This document shows, piece by piece, positions 55,291 through 64,000 of a DNA stretch of 64,000 nucleotides. Source of the stretch: Paracoccus aerius (GTDB lineage: Bacteria > Pseudomonadota > Alphaproteobacteria > Rhodobacterales > Rhodobacteraceae). The stretch's first letter is position 1; each line of letters starts with the position of its first letter. The translations under genes and the position numbers were made by a program. A model generated the notes under the pieces. That model was not told where the DNA came from and did no database searches. It was given only the letters and a program-made list of their open reading frames with translations. The stretch is from assembly GCF_014656455.1 (NCBI RefSeq), contig NZ_BNCL01000002.1, forward strand, positions 344,261 through 408,260, given 5' to 3'.

Positions 55291-55893
55291 TCAGATTGTT
55301 CGCTCGGCCCGCAACAAATTGCGCACGATGATGCGGAAGGGCACAAGGGTCAGTATGGCCAGACTCATCTTGACCATCCAATCGGCAGTTGCCAAGGAAA
55401 CCCACAGCGCAGTGACCGGTCCTTGACCAAGCAGCGGAACGGCCTCGTTCGCCCAGCCCGTATTGGCGTCATGGGGCAGGGCCGCGGTAAAGGCGATGGT
55501 GAAGAAGATCGCCGTATCCAGCACCGATCCGACCGAGGACGAGGTCAGCGGCGCCACCCACCAGCGGCGCTGCCGCAGGGCGTTGAAGACGAGGATGTCG
55601 ACCAGTTGCGCGATCAGGAAGGCCGCGCCCGAGCCGATGGCGATTCGGATGGTCGTCTTGTCCAGGCCAGCGGCGATGACCGAACAGATCACGCCCACGA
55701 CAAACCCCACCAGCACGACGCGGCGGGCTGCGGCGGGACCATAGACGCGGTTCATCACCTCGGTGACCAGAAAGGCGAAGGGATAGGTGAAGGCGCCCCA
55801 GGTCAGCCAGTTGCCGACCGTGAATTGTACAAGGATGTTCGAGGCCACGACGATGATGGCCATGGCAAGGATGCCGGGCAGATAGCGGGTCAT
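55291..55893 (-). CDS. yhhQ: Queuosine precursor transporter YhhQ
   Basis: 200-residue inner-membrane protein of the YhhQ/COG1738 family, importing queuosine precursors such as preQ0 or preQ1 for tRNA modification. Hydrophobic helices include the block ILVQFTVGNWLTWGAFTYPFAFLVTEVMNRVYGP, the family signature, and DILVFNALRQRRWW. The start MTRYLPGILAMAII is preferred; a 57-codon extension runs into repeat DNA. The 178-base upstream gap contains dispersed repeat copy C, and no preQ1 riboswitch was recognised. Confidence 0.9.
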   Translation of the reverse strand: MTRYLPGILAMAIIVVASNILVQFTVGNWLTWGAFTYPFAFLVTEVMNRVYGPAAARRVVLVGFVVGVICSVIAAGLDKTTIRIAIGSGAAFLIAQLVDILVFNALRQRRWWVAPLTSSSVGSVLDTAIFFTIAFTAALPHDANTGWANEAVPLLGQGPVTALWVSLATADWMVKMSLAILTLVPFRIIVRNLLRAERTI

Positions 55894-55996
55894 TGATGGT
55901 TTCCGTTTTACAAGGTCGCGGAACAACTCGGTCCCGCGGATGCGGGACAGCGCGGGCCTTAGGCGCAGGCCGGGTGCCTTGTCAATCGCGGCGGCC

Positions 55997-56047
55997 CCAT
56001 CTTCTGTGGGCAAACATCCTCGGGGGGCAGGGGGGCGAAGCGCCCCT
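55997..56047 (-). repeat. Dispersed hairpin repeat, copy C (yhhQ upstream gap)
   Basis: The minus strand has GGGGCG-ctt-CGCCCC, then a CCCCCCGAGGATGTTT block and ACAGAAGATGG, matching copies A and B. It lies between the esterase gene and yhhQ, in the same orientation relative to the upstream gene as copy A. Confidence 0.7.
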
Positions 56048-56071
56048 GCTATCGCGGGACGCAAGACACCC

Positions 56072-56965
56072 TCAGTCGCGCAGCCGGTATTCGACCAGTT
56101 CGGTGCGCTGCACGAACAGGAAGTTGTCGTCCGAGATCATCGTCAGCCTGATCCCTTGCCCGTCGTGCCAGACCGCGATCCCTTCAAGGTTGTCGTATTG
56201 CAGCGGCCGGGTGGTCAGCAGGATTTCCTCGTTCGCCGGGCCGTTTTCGGTCAGTTGCATCCGCCGGACGCGCGAGGCGAAGCCCAGGATGCCCTGGAAG
56301 TCGCGTTCAAGCAGGTAGAACCAGCCGTCAGGGCCGAAATCGGCGCCCACGGCCAGCCAGCGCGGGTCTCGGCGGATCTCTCCGGCCCGGCCCCAGCGGT
56401 TGTCGCGGAAGGTCAGGATCGGGAAGGGCTCGGCCTCGGATCCCGACCGTTCGGGAACGGCATAAAGCGTGCCGTCGCGGATCGCCACCGCCTCGAGCCC
56501 GGTATTGAGGCGCATCCCCGGCAGCTTGGGCGGCGGTTTCATGGGCCTGGCCCGTGCGTCCGGATCGGCATAAAGGGCCACCCGGTCCAGGCCCTCGAAG
56601 CTGACCCAGATGCGGCCGTCTTGGCCGATGGCCAGCCCTTCGCTGTCGCCGGTATAGCCGGGCGGCAGGGGGCGGCCCTTGCTGTCCTTCAGGTGCGCGC
56701 GTCCGGCCGTGTTCATCGCGCGGATGACGCCCTGCGAATCCCGCTCGATGCTGCCCCAGTACAGATGGGCCCGGTCGGTCAGGGCATGGAAGCGGCTGCC
56801 GTCTTCGCTGAGTTCGATCCCCGAGAAGCCGCCGAAGCTGTCGTCATCGCCCGACCAGACAAAGGTGCCCACATATTCCAGCGACGCGGCCGGCGCAGGG
56901 GCGCCGGCCGCGATCAGGAACAGCGACAGGAACGCCCCTAGGGCGCGCCGGCGACGGTTCGGCAT
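56072..56965 (-). CDS. Secreted phytase-like esterase (esterase-like activity of phytase family)
   Basis: 297-residue protein with a Sec signal (RRALGAFLSLFLIAAGAPAPAAS, cleavage near residue 28). The mature part is a beta-propeller-like phytase/esterase fold. FSGIELSEDGSRFHALTDRAHLYWG and GDSEGLAIGQDGRIWVSFEGLDRVALY are repeated-blade motifs, and NLEGIAVWHDGQG and ISDDNF lie near the end. Such proteins may release phosphate from phytate or act as carboxylesterases; neither is proven here. It starts inside the 3' end of mepA (28-base overlap), and with the MFS gene the three form one unit. Confidence 0.75.
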   Translation of the reverse strand: MPNRRRRALGAFLSLFLIAAGAPAPAASLEYVGTFVWSGDDDSFGGFSGIELSEDGSRFHALTDRAHLYWGSIERDSQGVIRAMNTAGRAHLKDSKGRPLPPGYTGDSEGLAIGQDGRIWVSFEGLDRVALYADPDARARPMKPPPKLPGMRLNTGLEAVAIRDGTLYAVPERSGSEAEPFPILTFRDNRWGRAGEIRRDPRWLAVGADFGPDGWFYLLERDFQGILGFASRVRRMQLTENGPANEEILLTTRPLQYDNLEGIAVWHDGQGIRLTMISDDNFLFVQRTELVEYRLRD

Positions 56966-57801
56966 TGGCTGGGCAATTCGGAAAGACGGAAGGTCCGGGG
57001 ATGGCGGTAATTCGGGTCCGGCGGCGTGGGTTTGACGCGGCTTGGGTCGATGCGGTTCTTGATCCACTCGGCGGCCTCGGCGCAGCCGTCGCCCGGGGGC
57101 GGCGGATCCTGGCGGTCGCAGATCGACCCGCGCGGGCAGGACAGCCGGACATGGAAGTGATAGTTATGGGCGTTGATGGGCCGCACCTTGCGCAGCCAGG
57201 ATCGGTCGCCGCGCTCCATCTGGCACATGGCGACCTTGGCGACCGGGTCGACGAAAATGCGTTCCACGCGCGGATCGCGGGCGGCGGCCCGCATGATCGA
57301 CATATGCCCGCCGTTCCAGACATTCGTCAGGCCCACGCCCCGCCGGTCGGTGATGGACTCGGACGAGATGCTTTCGCGCTGCGCGGGCGACAGGTTCAGG
57401 GACGAGGGTGGCAGCATCCAGATGTCGGCGTCCAGCCCCAACTGATGGCTGGCATGCCCCGAGGTCATCGGCCCGCCGCGCGGCTGGCTCATGTCGCCGA
57501 TGTAAAGGCCCCGCCATCCCGCCTGCTGGGCAGCCTGCGACAGACCGACCAGGAAATTGACCAATTCGGGATGGCCCCAGTTGCGGTTGCGGGACAGGCG
57601 CATGGCCTGCCAGCTTGGCCCGCTTTCGGGAAGCTGCACGAAGCCCTGGCCGCAACCCTTGGAATAGAAGCCGATCGACACGGCCGGCCCCTGCGATGCG
57701 CTTTGGAAGCTGCCGAAGACATCCTTGGCCAGCGGGTCGGCGGATGCGGGCATGACAAGGCCAGCCACGATGGCGGCGGCGGTCAGGAACTTGCGGATCA
57801 C
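56938..57801 (-). CDS. mepA: Penicillin-insensitive murein endopeptidase
   Basis: 287-residue LAS-type (M74) metallopeptidase that cuts D-Ala-mDAP crosslinks of peptidoglycan. A Sec signal occupies residues 1 to about 20. The zinc site is visible in SGHASHQLGLDADIW and in NYHFHVRLSCP, the paired metal-binding motifs. Several cysteines (GCGQGF, MCQME, SICDR and GDGCAE) would form disulfides in the periplasm. The start is a GTG overlapping the upstream MFS stop (GTGA). The 3' end overlaps the esterase start. Confidence 0.92.
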   Translation of the reverse strand: MIRKFLTAAAIVAGLVMPASADPLAKDVFGSFQSASQGPAVSIGFYSKGCGQGFVQLPESGPSWQAMRLSRNRNWGHPELVNFLVGLSQAAQQAGWRGLYIGDMSQPRGGPMTSGHASHQLGLDADIWMLPPSSLNLSPAQRESISSESITDRRGVGLTNVWNGGHMSIMRAAARDPRVERIFVDPVAKVAMCQMERGDRSWLRKVRPINAHNYHFHVRLSCPRGSICDRQDPPPPGDGCAEAAEWIKNRIDPSRVKPTPPDPNYRHPRTFRLSELPSQCRTVAGAP

Positions 57802-59168
57802 TGCTCTACCTCTCCTTCGGGTTTGACCCAGACTAGCAGAACAACCGACAGGATAAACAGCACGATCAGCGGAGAGATGCCCAACCGCTGGTTCCCGCTG
57901 ATGTCGGTGACCACCGCGATCAGCAGCGGCGCCAGGAATGCGGTGGCCTTGCCCGACAGGGCGTAAAGGCCGAAACCCTCGGTCGCGCGTGCCTCGGTCG
58001 TGTGGCGGACCATCATCGTGCGGCTGGCGGCCTGCATCGCGCCGCCCGCCCCGCCGATCAGCGCGCCACACAGAAAGAAGACCAGATCCGGGACATAAAG
58101 GCGGCCGAAGACCGGGTTGTCGGGCACCGCCATGCCGAACAGCGTTTCCCGGTCCATGCCGACGACGACGACGCAGACGCCGGTCAGGATCAGGATCGTG
58201 CCGATGATGACAGGCTTCGGCCCCCAGGCACGGTCCGCGCGCCCGCCCGCCCAACTGACGATGGCCGCGGCTATTGCGCTGACCACGCCGAAGACGCCCG
58301 CCTGGAAGACCGGCCAGCCCAGCACGGTTGCCGCATAGACCCCCCCAAAGCCGTAAAGCGCGTTCAGCGCGTCGCGCGACAGCATGGATGATGCCAGCCA
58401 GGCCGCCAGGCTGTGGCGGTGCCGCAGGCTGCGGATCAGCGCCCACAGGTCGCGCATGGCCGGGCCGATGCGGATCGGCTGGCCCGGGCCGCGGGGTTCG
58501 CGCACCCACAGGAAGAAGGGGATCATGAAAAGGGCATACCAGATCGCCACGAAGGGACCGACGAAGCGGGTGCCTTCCCGCGCGGCGGGGTCCAGCCCGA
58601 ACAGCGGATCCAGCCCCAGCAGCGTCTTGCCCGACGGCGTTTCCTGGAACAGCGCCAGCATCACGGCCAGCGACACGACCCCGCCCAGATAGCCGAAGGC
58701 ATAGCCGGATCCCGACAGCCGCCCGATCTCTTCCCTCGGGGCCAGGCCCGGCAGCAGGGCATTGGTAAAGATCGTCGCAAACTCGACCCCGATCAGGCCA
58801 ATGCCGAACAGGACCACCGCCTGCACCAGGGCCGGCTGCTGCGGCATCAGGAACCACAGCCCGGCAGAACCCACCACATAAAGGATCGAGAAGAACCGGA
58901 TCCAGGGCATCCGCCGCCCCGAGGTATCGGCAATCGCCCCCAGGATCGGCGCGCACAGGGCGATGATGATGCCGCTGACAGACAGTCCGTATCCCCACAG
59001 GGCCTGCGCCTGCGCCCCCGCCAGGCGCAGGTCGCCGCCGATGGTCAGGAAATGGCGCTGCGCGACCTCGGCGAAATAGACCGAGAAGACGAAGGTCAGC
59101 AGAAGCGTATGAAAAGGCTGGCTGGCCCAGTCGAAGAACCACCAACCCCAGATCCGTTTGCGGTCCAT
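57798..59168 (-). CDS. MFS transporter, UMF1/Atg22-like
   Basis: 456-residue membrane protein with twelve hydrophobic segments. The N-terminal KRIWGWWFFDWASQPFHTLLLTFVF block, the GFGLYALSGKATAFLAPLL block near the C-terminus, and IADTSGRRMPW with the MFS loop support the UMF1 (Atg22-like) group. The substrate is unknown. MDRKRIW is preferred as the start because GAGG precedes it; an ATG nine codons earlier is also open. Its stop overlaps mepA, so transporter, endopeptidase and esterase may be one operon linked to the envelope. Confidence 0.8.
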   Translation of the reverse strand: MDRKRIWGWWFFDWASQPFHTLLLTFVFSVYFAEVAQRHFLTIGGDLRLAGAQAQALWGYGLSVSGIIIALCAPILGAIADTSGRRMPWIRFFSILYVVGSAGLWFLMPQQPALVQAVVLFGIGLIGVEFATIFTNALLPGLAPREEIGRLSGSGYAFGYLGGVVSLAVMLALFQETPSGKTLLGLDPLFGLDPAAREGTRFVGPFVAIWYALFMIPFFLWVREPRGPGQPIRIGPAMRDLWALIRSLRHRHSLAAWLASSMLSRDALNALYGFGGVYAATVLGWPVFQAGVFGVVSAIAAAIVSWAGGRADRAWGPKPVIIGTILILTGVCVVVVGMDRETLFGMAVPDNPVFGRLYVPDLVFFLCGALIGGAGGAMQAASRTMMVRHTTEARATEGFGLYALSGKATAFLAPLLIAVVTDISGNQRLGISPLIVLFILSVVLLVWVKPEGEVEQ

Positions 59169-59210
59169 CCCCCCTCGCGCGCCGTTCGCGGCCATAAGGC
59201 CGAAGCGGCG

Positions 59211-59771
59211 TCAGGCTGGCAAGTGGGCTTTTGCGTCAGGGGGAAGCACGGGCGGCCAGGGCCGCTGTCCGTCCGCCTCGATCCAGGCGGCGATCCAGTC
59301 GGGCAGGGGCGGGCTGTCGGGGGCTGCGCCAAGCGCGGCCATCACCTCGGCCGGTGGCACGATCCCCTGGGCCGAGGTGATGGCCGAGCGGATCAGGACC
59401 TGGTTGCAGCAGTCACCGCCCTTCCACATCGACTGGTCCATGTAGATGAAGCGGTGGTCCCAGCCCACCACGCGCGAGATCATGGTGAAGCGTTCAAAGG
59501 CGCGGATGCGGCGGCGATAGCGGACCGAACTGCCCGCGACGGTGATGCCCCATTTGCGGTTGCGCAGGACCGGGATCAGCCCGCTGCGCTGCGCCATGGG
59601 TATGCGGCCCAGGTCGAACAGGGTCAGGGTGCGGCCGTTGTTCAGCTCGATCCAGGGATCCAGATCCCAGGGCCAGCAGACATGGGTCGAGACATGCGTC
59701 CCCGTCACCCCGAGCCGCGGGGCATTGCGGAACTTGACCATCTCCTTGGCGAAGCGGAACAGGGGATACAT
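59211..59771 (-). CDS. Acyl-CoA thioesterase, hotdog fold
   Basis: 186-residue thioesterase-like protein. It has the hotdog pattern around WDLDPWIELNNGRTLTLFDLGRIPMAQRSGL, similar to the YbgC/FcbC group with its Asp or Asn catalytic position, and later VAGSSVRYRRRIRAFERF and DHRFIYMDQSMWKGG. The tail DWIAAWIEADGQRPWPP is extra. MYPLFRFAKEM is chosen as the start; the longer reading runs across the divergent YggT promoter side. The substrate is unknown. Confidence 0.75.
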   Translation of the reverse strand: MYPLFRFAKEMVKFRNAPRLGVTGTHVSTHVCWPWDLDPWIELNNGRTLTLFDLGRIPMAQRSGLIPVLRNRKWGITVAGSSVRYRRRIRAFERFTMISRVVGWDHRFIYMDQSMWKGGDCCNQVLIRSAITSAQGIVPPAEVMAALGAAPDSPPLPDWIAAWIEADGQRPWPPVLPPDAKAHLPA

Positions 59772-59905
59772 CGCGGGTCCTTCGGTTGCCTGGTCCAAGG
59801 TCGTCGCCCCGGCCCACGTGATCGTCAACGGGGGACGCTGCGGCAACTTGCTTGCGAAGCCCGGCGCGCATCCCCATAACAAGCCCGAACGCGAAAAACG
59901 GGGGC

Positions 59906-60201
59906 ATGATGGGAACGCTTTACGAGGCCTTGCAACTGATCCTGCAGGTGGTGTGGTTCGTGATGATCGTCCATATCATCATGTCCTGGCTGATCAATTT
60001 CCAGGTCCTGAACCTGCGCCAGCCGCTCGTCGCGCAACTGTGGGACGGGTTGAACCGCCTGCTGGAACCCATCTACCGCCCGATCCGGGGCGTGCTGCCG
60101 AATACCGGCGGCCTGGATCTGGCGCCACTGGTCCTGTTCATCATCATCATCATCCTGCAGCGCGCCCTGGCGAACAACGCGGGCTTCTTCTACGGGGTGT
60201 G

Positions 60202-60202
<1 letters not shown>
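59906..60202 (+). CDS. YggT-family membrane protein
   Basis: 98-residue protein with two hydrophobic hairpin segments (LILQVVWFVMIVHIIMSWLINF and LAPLVLFIIIIILQRAL). It has the YggT signature NRLLEPIYRPIRGVLPNTGGLDLAPLV in between. YggT proteins are small inner-membrane proteins of uncertain function, linked to osmotic or cell-division context. A Met pair occurs at the start; the second ATG is equally possible. Its stop overlaps the recQ start (TGATG), so the two are coupled. Confidence 0.88.
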
Positions 60203-62247
<2,045 letters not shown>

Positions 62248-62276
62248 TTGAATTGTCAGTGTAAAGTGAACGTGAT

Positions 62277-62296
62277 GCCCTGCCCGGGGCGTTTTT
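62277..62296 (+). terminator. Weak terminator after recQ
   Basis: GCCC-tgcccg-GGGC with a GTTTTTG tail, about 30 bases past the recQ stop and before msrP. The stem is only four base pairs. Confidence 0.4.
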
Positions 62297-62335
62297 GCGT
62301 CAGTATCCTGATGCGGCATCCTGTGGGAGAGAGTC

Positions 62336-63232
62336 ATGAAACTTCGCTGGTCCGACGTTACCCCGAAAGCCCAATACCTCAACCGCCGCGCCTTTATCGC
62401 GGCAGGGGCGGTGACAATGGCGGCGCCCGCCTGGGCCCTGACCGGCAAGCCGTCGGCCTATTCGACCGTCCAGAAGCCGAACACGCTGGAAGAGATCACC
62501 AACTACAACAACTTCTATGAATTCGGCATGGATAAGACCGATCCCGCTCGCTACGCGGGCGCCATGACCACCGATCCCTGGTCGGTCGAGATCGGCGGCC
62601 TGGTCGATCGGCCCGGCAGCTATGGTGTGGACGACCTTGCCCCCGCCAACGCGCTCGAGGAGCGGATCTATCGCCTGCGCTGCGTCGAGGCCTGGTCGAT
62701 GGTGATCCCCTGGATCGGCGTGCCGCTGGCGGGCGTGCTGGAAAAGGCGGGCGTCCAGCCCGGCGCCAAGTTCGTGGCTTTCGAAACGCTGTATCGCCCG
62801 GAAGAAATGCGCGGCCAGTCCCGCCCGATCCTCGACTGGCCCTACAAGGAAGGCCTGCGCATCGACGAGGCGATGCATCCGCTGACGATCCTGGCTGTCG
62901 GGCTTTACGGCGACGTGCTGCCCAACCAGAACGGCGCCCCGATCCGGCTGGTGGTGCCTTGGAAATACGGCTTCAAGTCGATCAAGTCGATCGTCAAGAT
63001 CACGCTGACCGACCGCCAGCCCATGTCCACATGGGAACAGATGCAGCCTTCGGAATATGGCTTCTACGCCAACGTGAACCCGCAGGTCGATCACCCGCGT
63101 TGGAGCCAGGCCACCGAGCGCCGCATCGGCGCGGGCCTGTTTGGCGGGCGCGAGGAAACGCAGATGTTCAACGGTTATGGCGATCAGGTCGCCTCGCTTT
63201 ATGCCGGGATGGATCTGGCAAGGAATTATTGA
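62336..63232 (+). CDS. msrP: Methionine-sulfoxide reductase catalytic subunit MsrP
   Basis: 298-residue periplasmic molybdenum-cofactor enzyme that repairs oxidised methionines in envelope proteins. The twin-arginine signal NRRAFIAAG is at residues 16-24. The Mo-coordinating Cys116 is in [12 protein letters not shown]. Family blocks [17 protein letters not shown] and [17 protein letters not shown] are present, and the length is typical. It reads into msrQ with a TGATG overlap; the pair shuttles electrons from the respiratory chain. Confidence 0.95.
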   Translation: MKLRWSDVTPKAQYLNRRAFIAAGAVTMAAPAWALTGKPSAYSTVQKPNTLEEITNYNNFYEFGMDKTDPARYAGAMTTDPWSVEIGGLVDRPGSYGVDDLAPANALEERIYRLRCVEAWSMVIPWIGVPLAGVLEKAGVQPGAKFVAFETLYRPEEMRGQSRPILDWPYKEGLRIDEAMHPLTILAVGLYGDVLPNQNGAPIRLVVPWKYGFKSIKSIVKITLTDRQPMSTWEQMQPSEYGFYANVNPQVDHPRWSQATERRIGAGLFGGREETQMFNGYGDQVASLYAGMDLARNY

Positions 63233-63855
63233 TGCGTGCCGCCGTGAACGGATGGCTGCGGGTCATCCCGGTCTGGGCCCTGTGGCTGGGCGGGCTGGTG
63301 CCGCTGGCGCTGCTGGTCTGGGACACGCTTTATGGCGGATTGGGAATCGACCCGATCCGCGACATCGAACACAGGCTGGGGCGGACCGCGCTGTACTTCC
63401 TGATCGCCAGCCTGGCCGTGACGCCGGTGCTGCGCATCACGGGGGTCAGCTTCATCCGCTTCCGCCGCGCTCTCGGGCTTTTGTGCTTCACCTATGCGGG
63501 GCTGCATGTGCTGTCCTGGGCGGTGATGGACATGGCGCTGCTGTGGGGCGCAATGGCGCGGGACGTGGTCAAGCGGCCTTACCTGGTCTTTGGCATGGTG
63601 TCCTTCCTGATGCTGCTGGCCCTGGCGGTTAGCTCGAACAATGCCTCGATCCGCAGGATGGGCGGGACGGCTTGGCGCAGGCTGCACAAGTTGGCCTACA
63701 TCGCCGCACCCCTGGTCACCCTGCACTGGATCTGGGCGCTTAAGACCTTCCCCCTGGAACCTGTCCTGTGGCTGTCGGCGATTCTGGTTCTTCTGGGCCT
63801 GCGAGTCGCCATCCCTAGGCCCATCCGCTGGGGCCAAGCCGCGACAGTGAAATAA
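63232..63855 (+). CDS. msrQ: Heme-binding quinone-linked subunit MsrQ
   Basis: 207-residue inner-membrane b-type cytochrome that passes electrons to MsrP. About six hydrophobic segments carry candidate heme-ligand histidines in GLHVLSW, RRLHKLAYI and VTLHWIWALK, as in YedZ. A Sec-like N-terminus is not needed, since the first helix anchors the protein. The start ATG overlaps the msrP stop. The 145 bases after it to the window end hold a candidate promoter for the next gene. Confidence 0.94.
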   Translation: MRAAVNGWLRVIPVWALWLGGLVPLALLVWDTLYGGLGIDPIRDIEHRLGRTALYFLIASLAVTPVLRITGVSFIRFRRALGLLCFTYAGLHVLSWAVMDMALLWGAMARDVVKRPYLVFGMVSFLMLLALAVSSNNASIRRMGGTAWRRLHKLAYIAAPLVTLHWIWALKTFPLEPVLWLSAILVLLGLRVAIPRPIRWGQAATVK

Positions 63856-63922
63856 TTATTGCGCAAAATCAGATGTTTGCATGAAATGTGACCATTCTGC
63901 GAAAAAACTTCGCCTGACCCTC

Positions 63923-63951
63923 TTGCTCTCTGTCTTTGTCCTCCGTAAATA
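63923..63951 (+). promoter_or_regulatory. Candidate promoter reading out of the window
   Basis: TTGCTC (63923-63928), a 17-base spacer and TAAATA (63946-63951) fit a housekeeping promoter reading to the right, toward a gene outside the window. The match is by eye only. Confidence 0.3.
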
Positions 63952-64000
63952 CCGCTTCACCGAAGGCGGGAACGCTGGCGGGACGGAACGGAAGCGGGAT

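Noticed and set aside
56938..59145. A single 735-codon reading joining MepA to upstream sequence
   Set aside because: The N-terminal two thirds is out of frame with the MFS gene it covers, and MepA starts cleanly at a GTG overlapping the MFS stop.
62336..63855. msrPQ as a sulfite-oxidase or nitrate-reductase pair
   Set aside because: The Tat signal, the Cys in YRLRCVEAW, the size and the paired YedZ-type subunit all match MsrPQ, and no sulfite-oxidase dimerisation domain is present.

Overview
The window is a high-GC alphaproteobacterial chromosome segment, almost certainly from the genus Paracoccus (Rhodobacterales). The strongest clue is the cytochrome bc1 operon, whose cytochrome c1 carries the long Ala/Pro/Glu-rich acidic N-terminal extension known from Paracoccus. 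A GCrR-rich coding style, frequent ATGA/GTGA start-stop overlaps and Rhodobacterales-type gene families agree with this. No phage, transposase, CRISPR array, tRNA or rRNA gene was seen. It reads as ordinary core chromosome with one surface-polysaccharide locus and several small regulatory elements.

Layout. 1-5 kb: the end of a PhoB-like response regulator, a ribokinase-family kinase, and petABC (Rieske protein, cytochrome b, cytochrome c1). 5-9.3 kb: radC, dnaJ and dnaK, with a heat-shock-type promoter before dnaK and a hairpin between dnaK and dnaJ. 9.3-20.6 kb: a surface glycan locus with an ABC-2 export permease, a PAP phosphatase (cysQ), a CMP-sugar synthetase (kdsB-like), galU, galE, two paralogous GT2-type glycosyltransferases, a Branch-type glycosyltransferase, a two-domain sulfotransferase and a phosphohexomutase. 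Together these suggest a sulfated polysaccharide. 20.7-31.8 kb: an NTF2-like/GNAT/nitrilase operon, arfB with a NUDIX gene, a PiT phosphate transporter, pncB and pncA, a DASS transporter, trhO and maeB.

31.9-36 kb: the Anbu (proteasome-like) operon, consisting of a circularly permuted ATP-grasp ligase, an alpha-E protein, a transglutaminase-like protein and the Anbu peptidase. Divergent from it is an RsbV/RsbW-like partner-switch pair. 37-43.4 kb: hspQ, creA, a metallophosphatase, serA and serC (serC preceded by a two-hairpin leader), a YggS-family protein and a porin with a textbook terminator. 43.6-50.8 kb: a DUF3576 lipoprotein, leuS, lptE, holA, a flavoprotein, a DUF1127 protein, a thioesterase and a transglycosylase. 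50.9-55.3 kb: glpK coupled to a ModE-like regulator, a thiolase, an EamA exporter and a structured small RNA or leader. 55.3-64 kb: yhhQ, a phytase-like esterase, mepA, an MFS protein, a thioesterase, a YggT protein, recQ and msrPQ.

The most unusual signals are three. (1) On the minus strand at about 55.05-55.29 kb there is a structured transcript with an 18-codon ORF. Its strong Shine-Dalgarno can pair over 11 bases with a downstream anti-Shine-Dalgarno, and it ends in a terminator just before an exporter gene. (2) A dispersed hairpin repeat occurs three times, and one copy is read in frame inside a flavoprotein gene. (3) The complete Anbu locus has its peptidase gene set apart by twin hairpins and a candidate promoter of its own.
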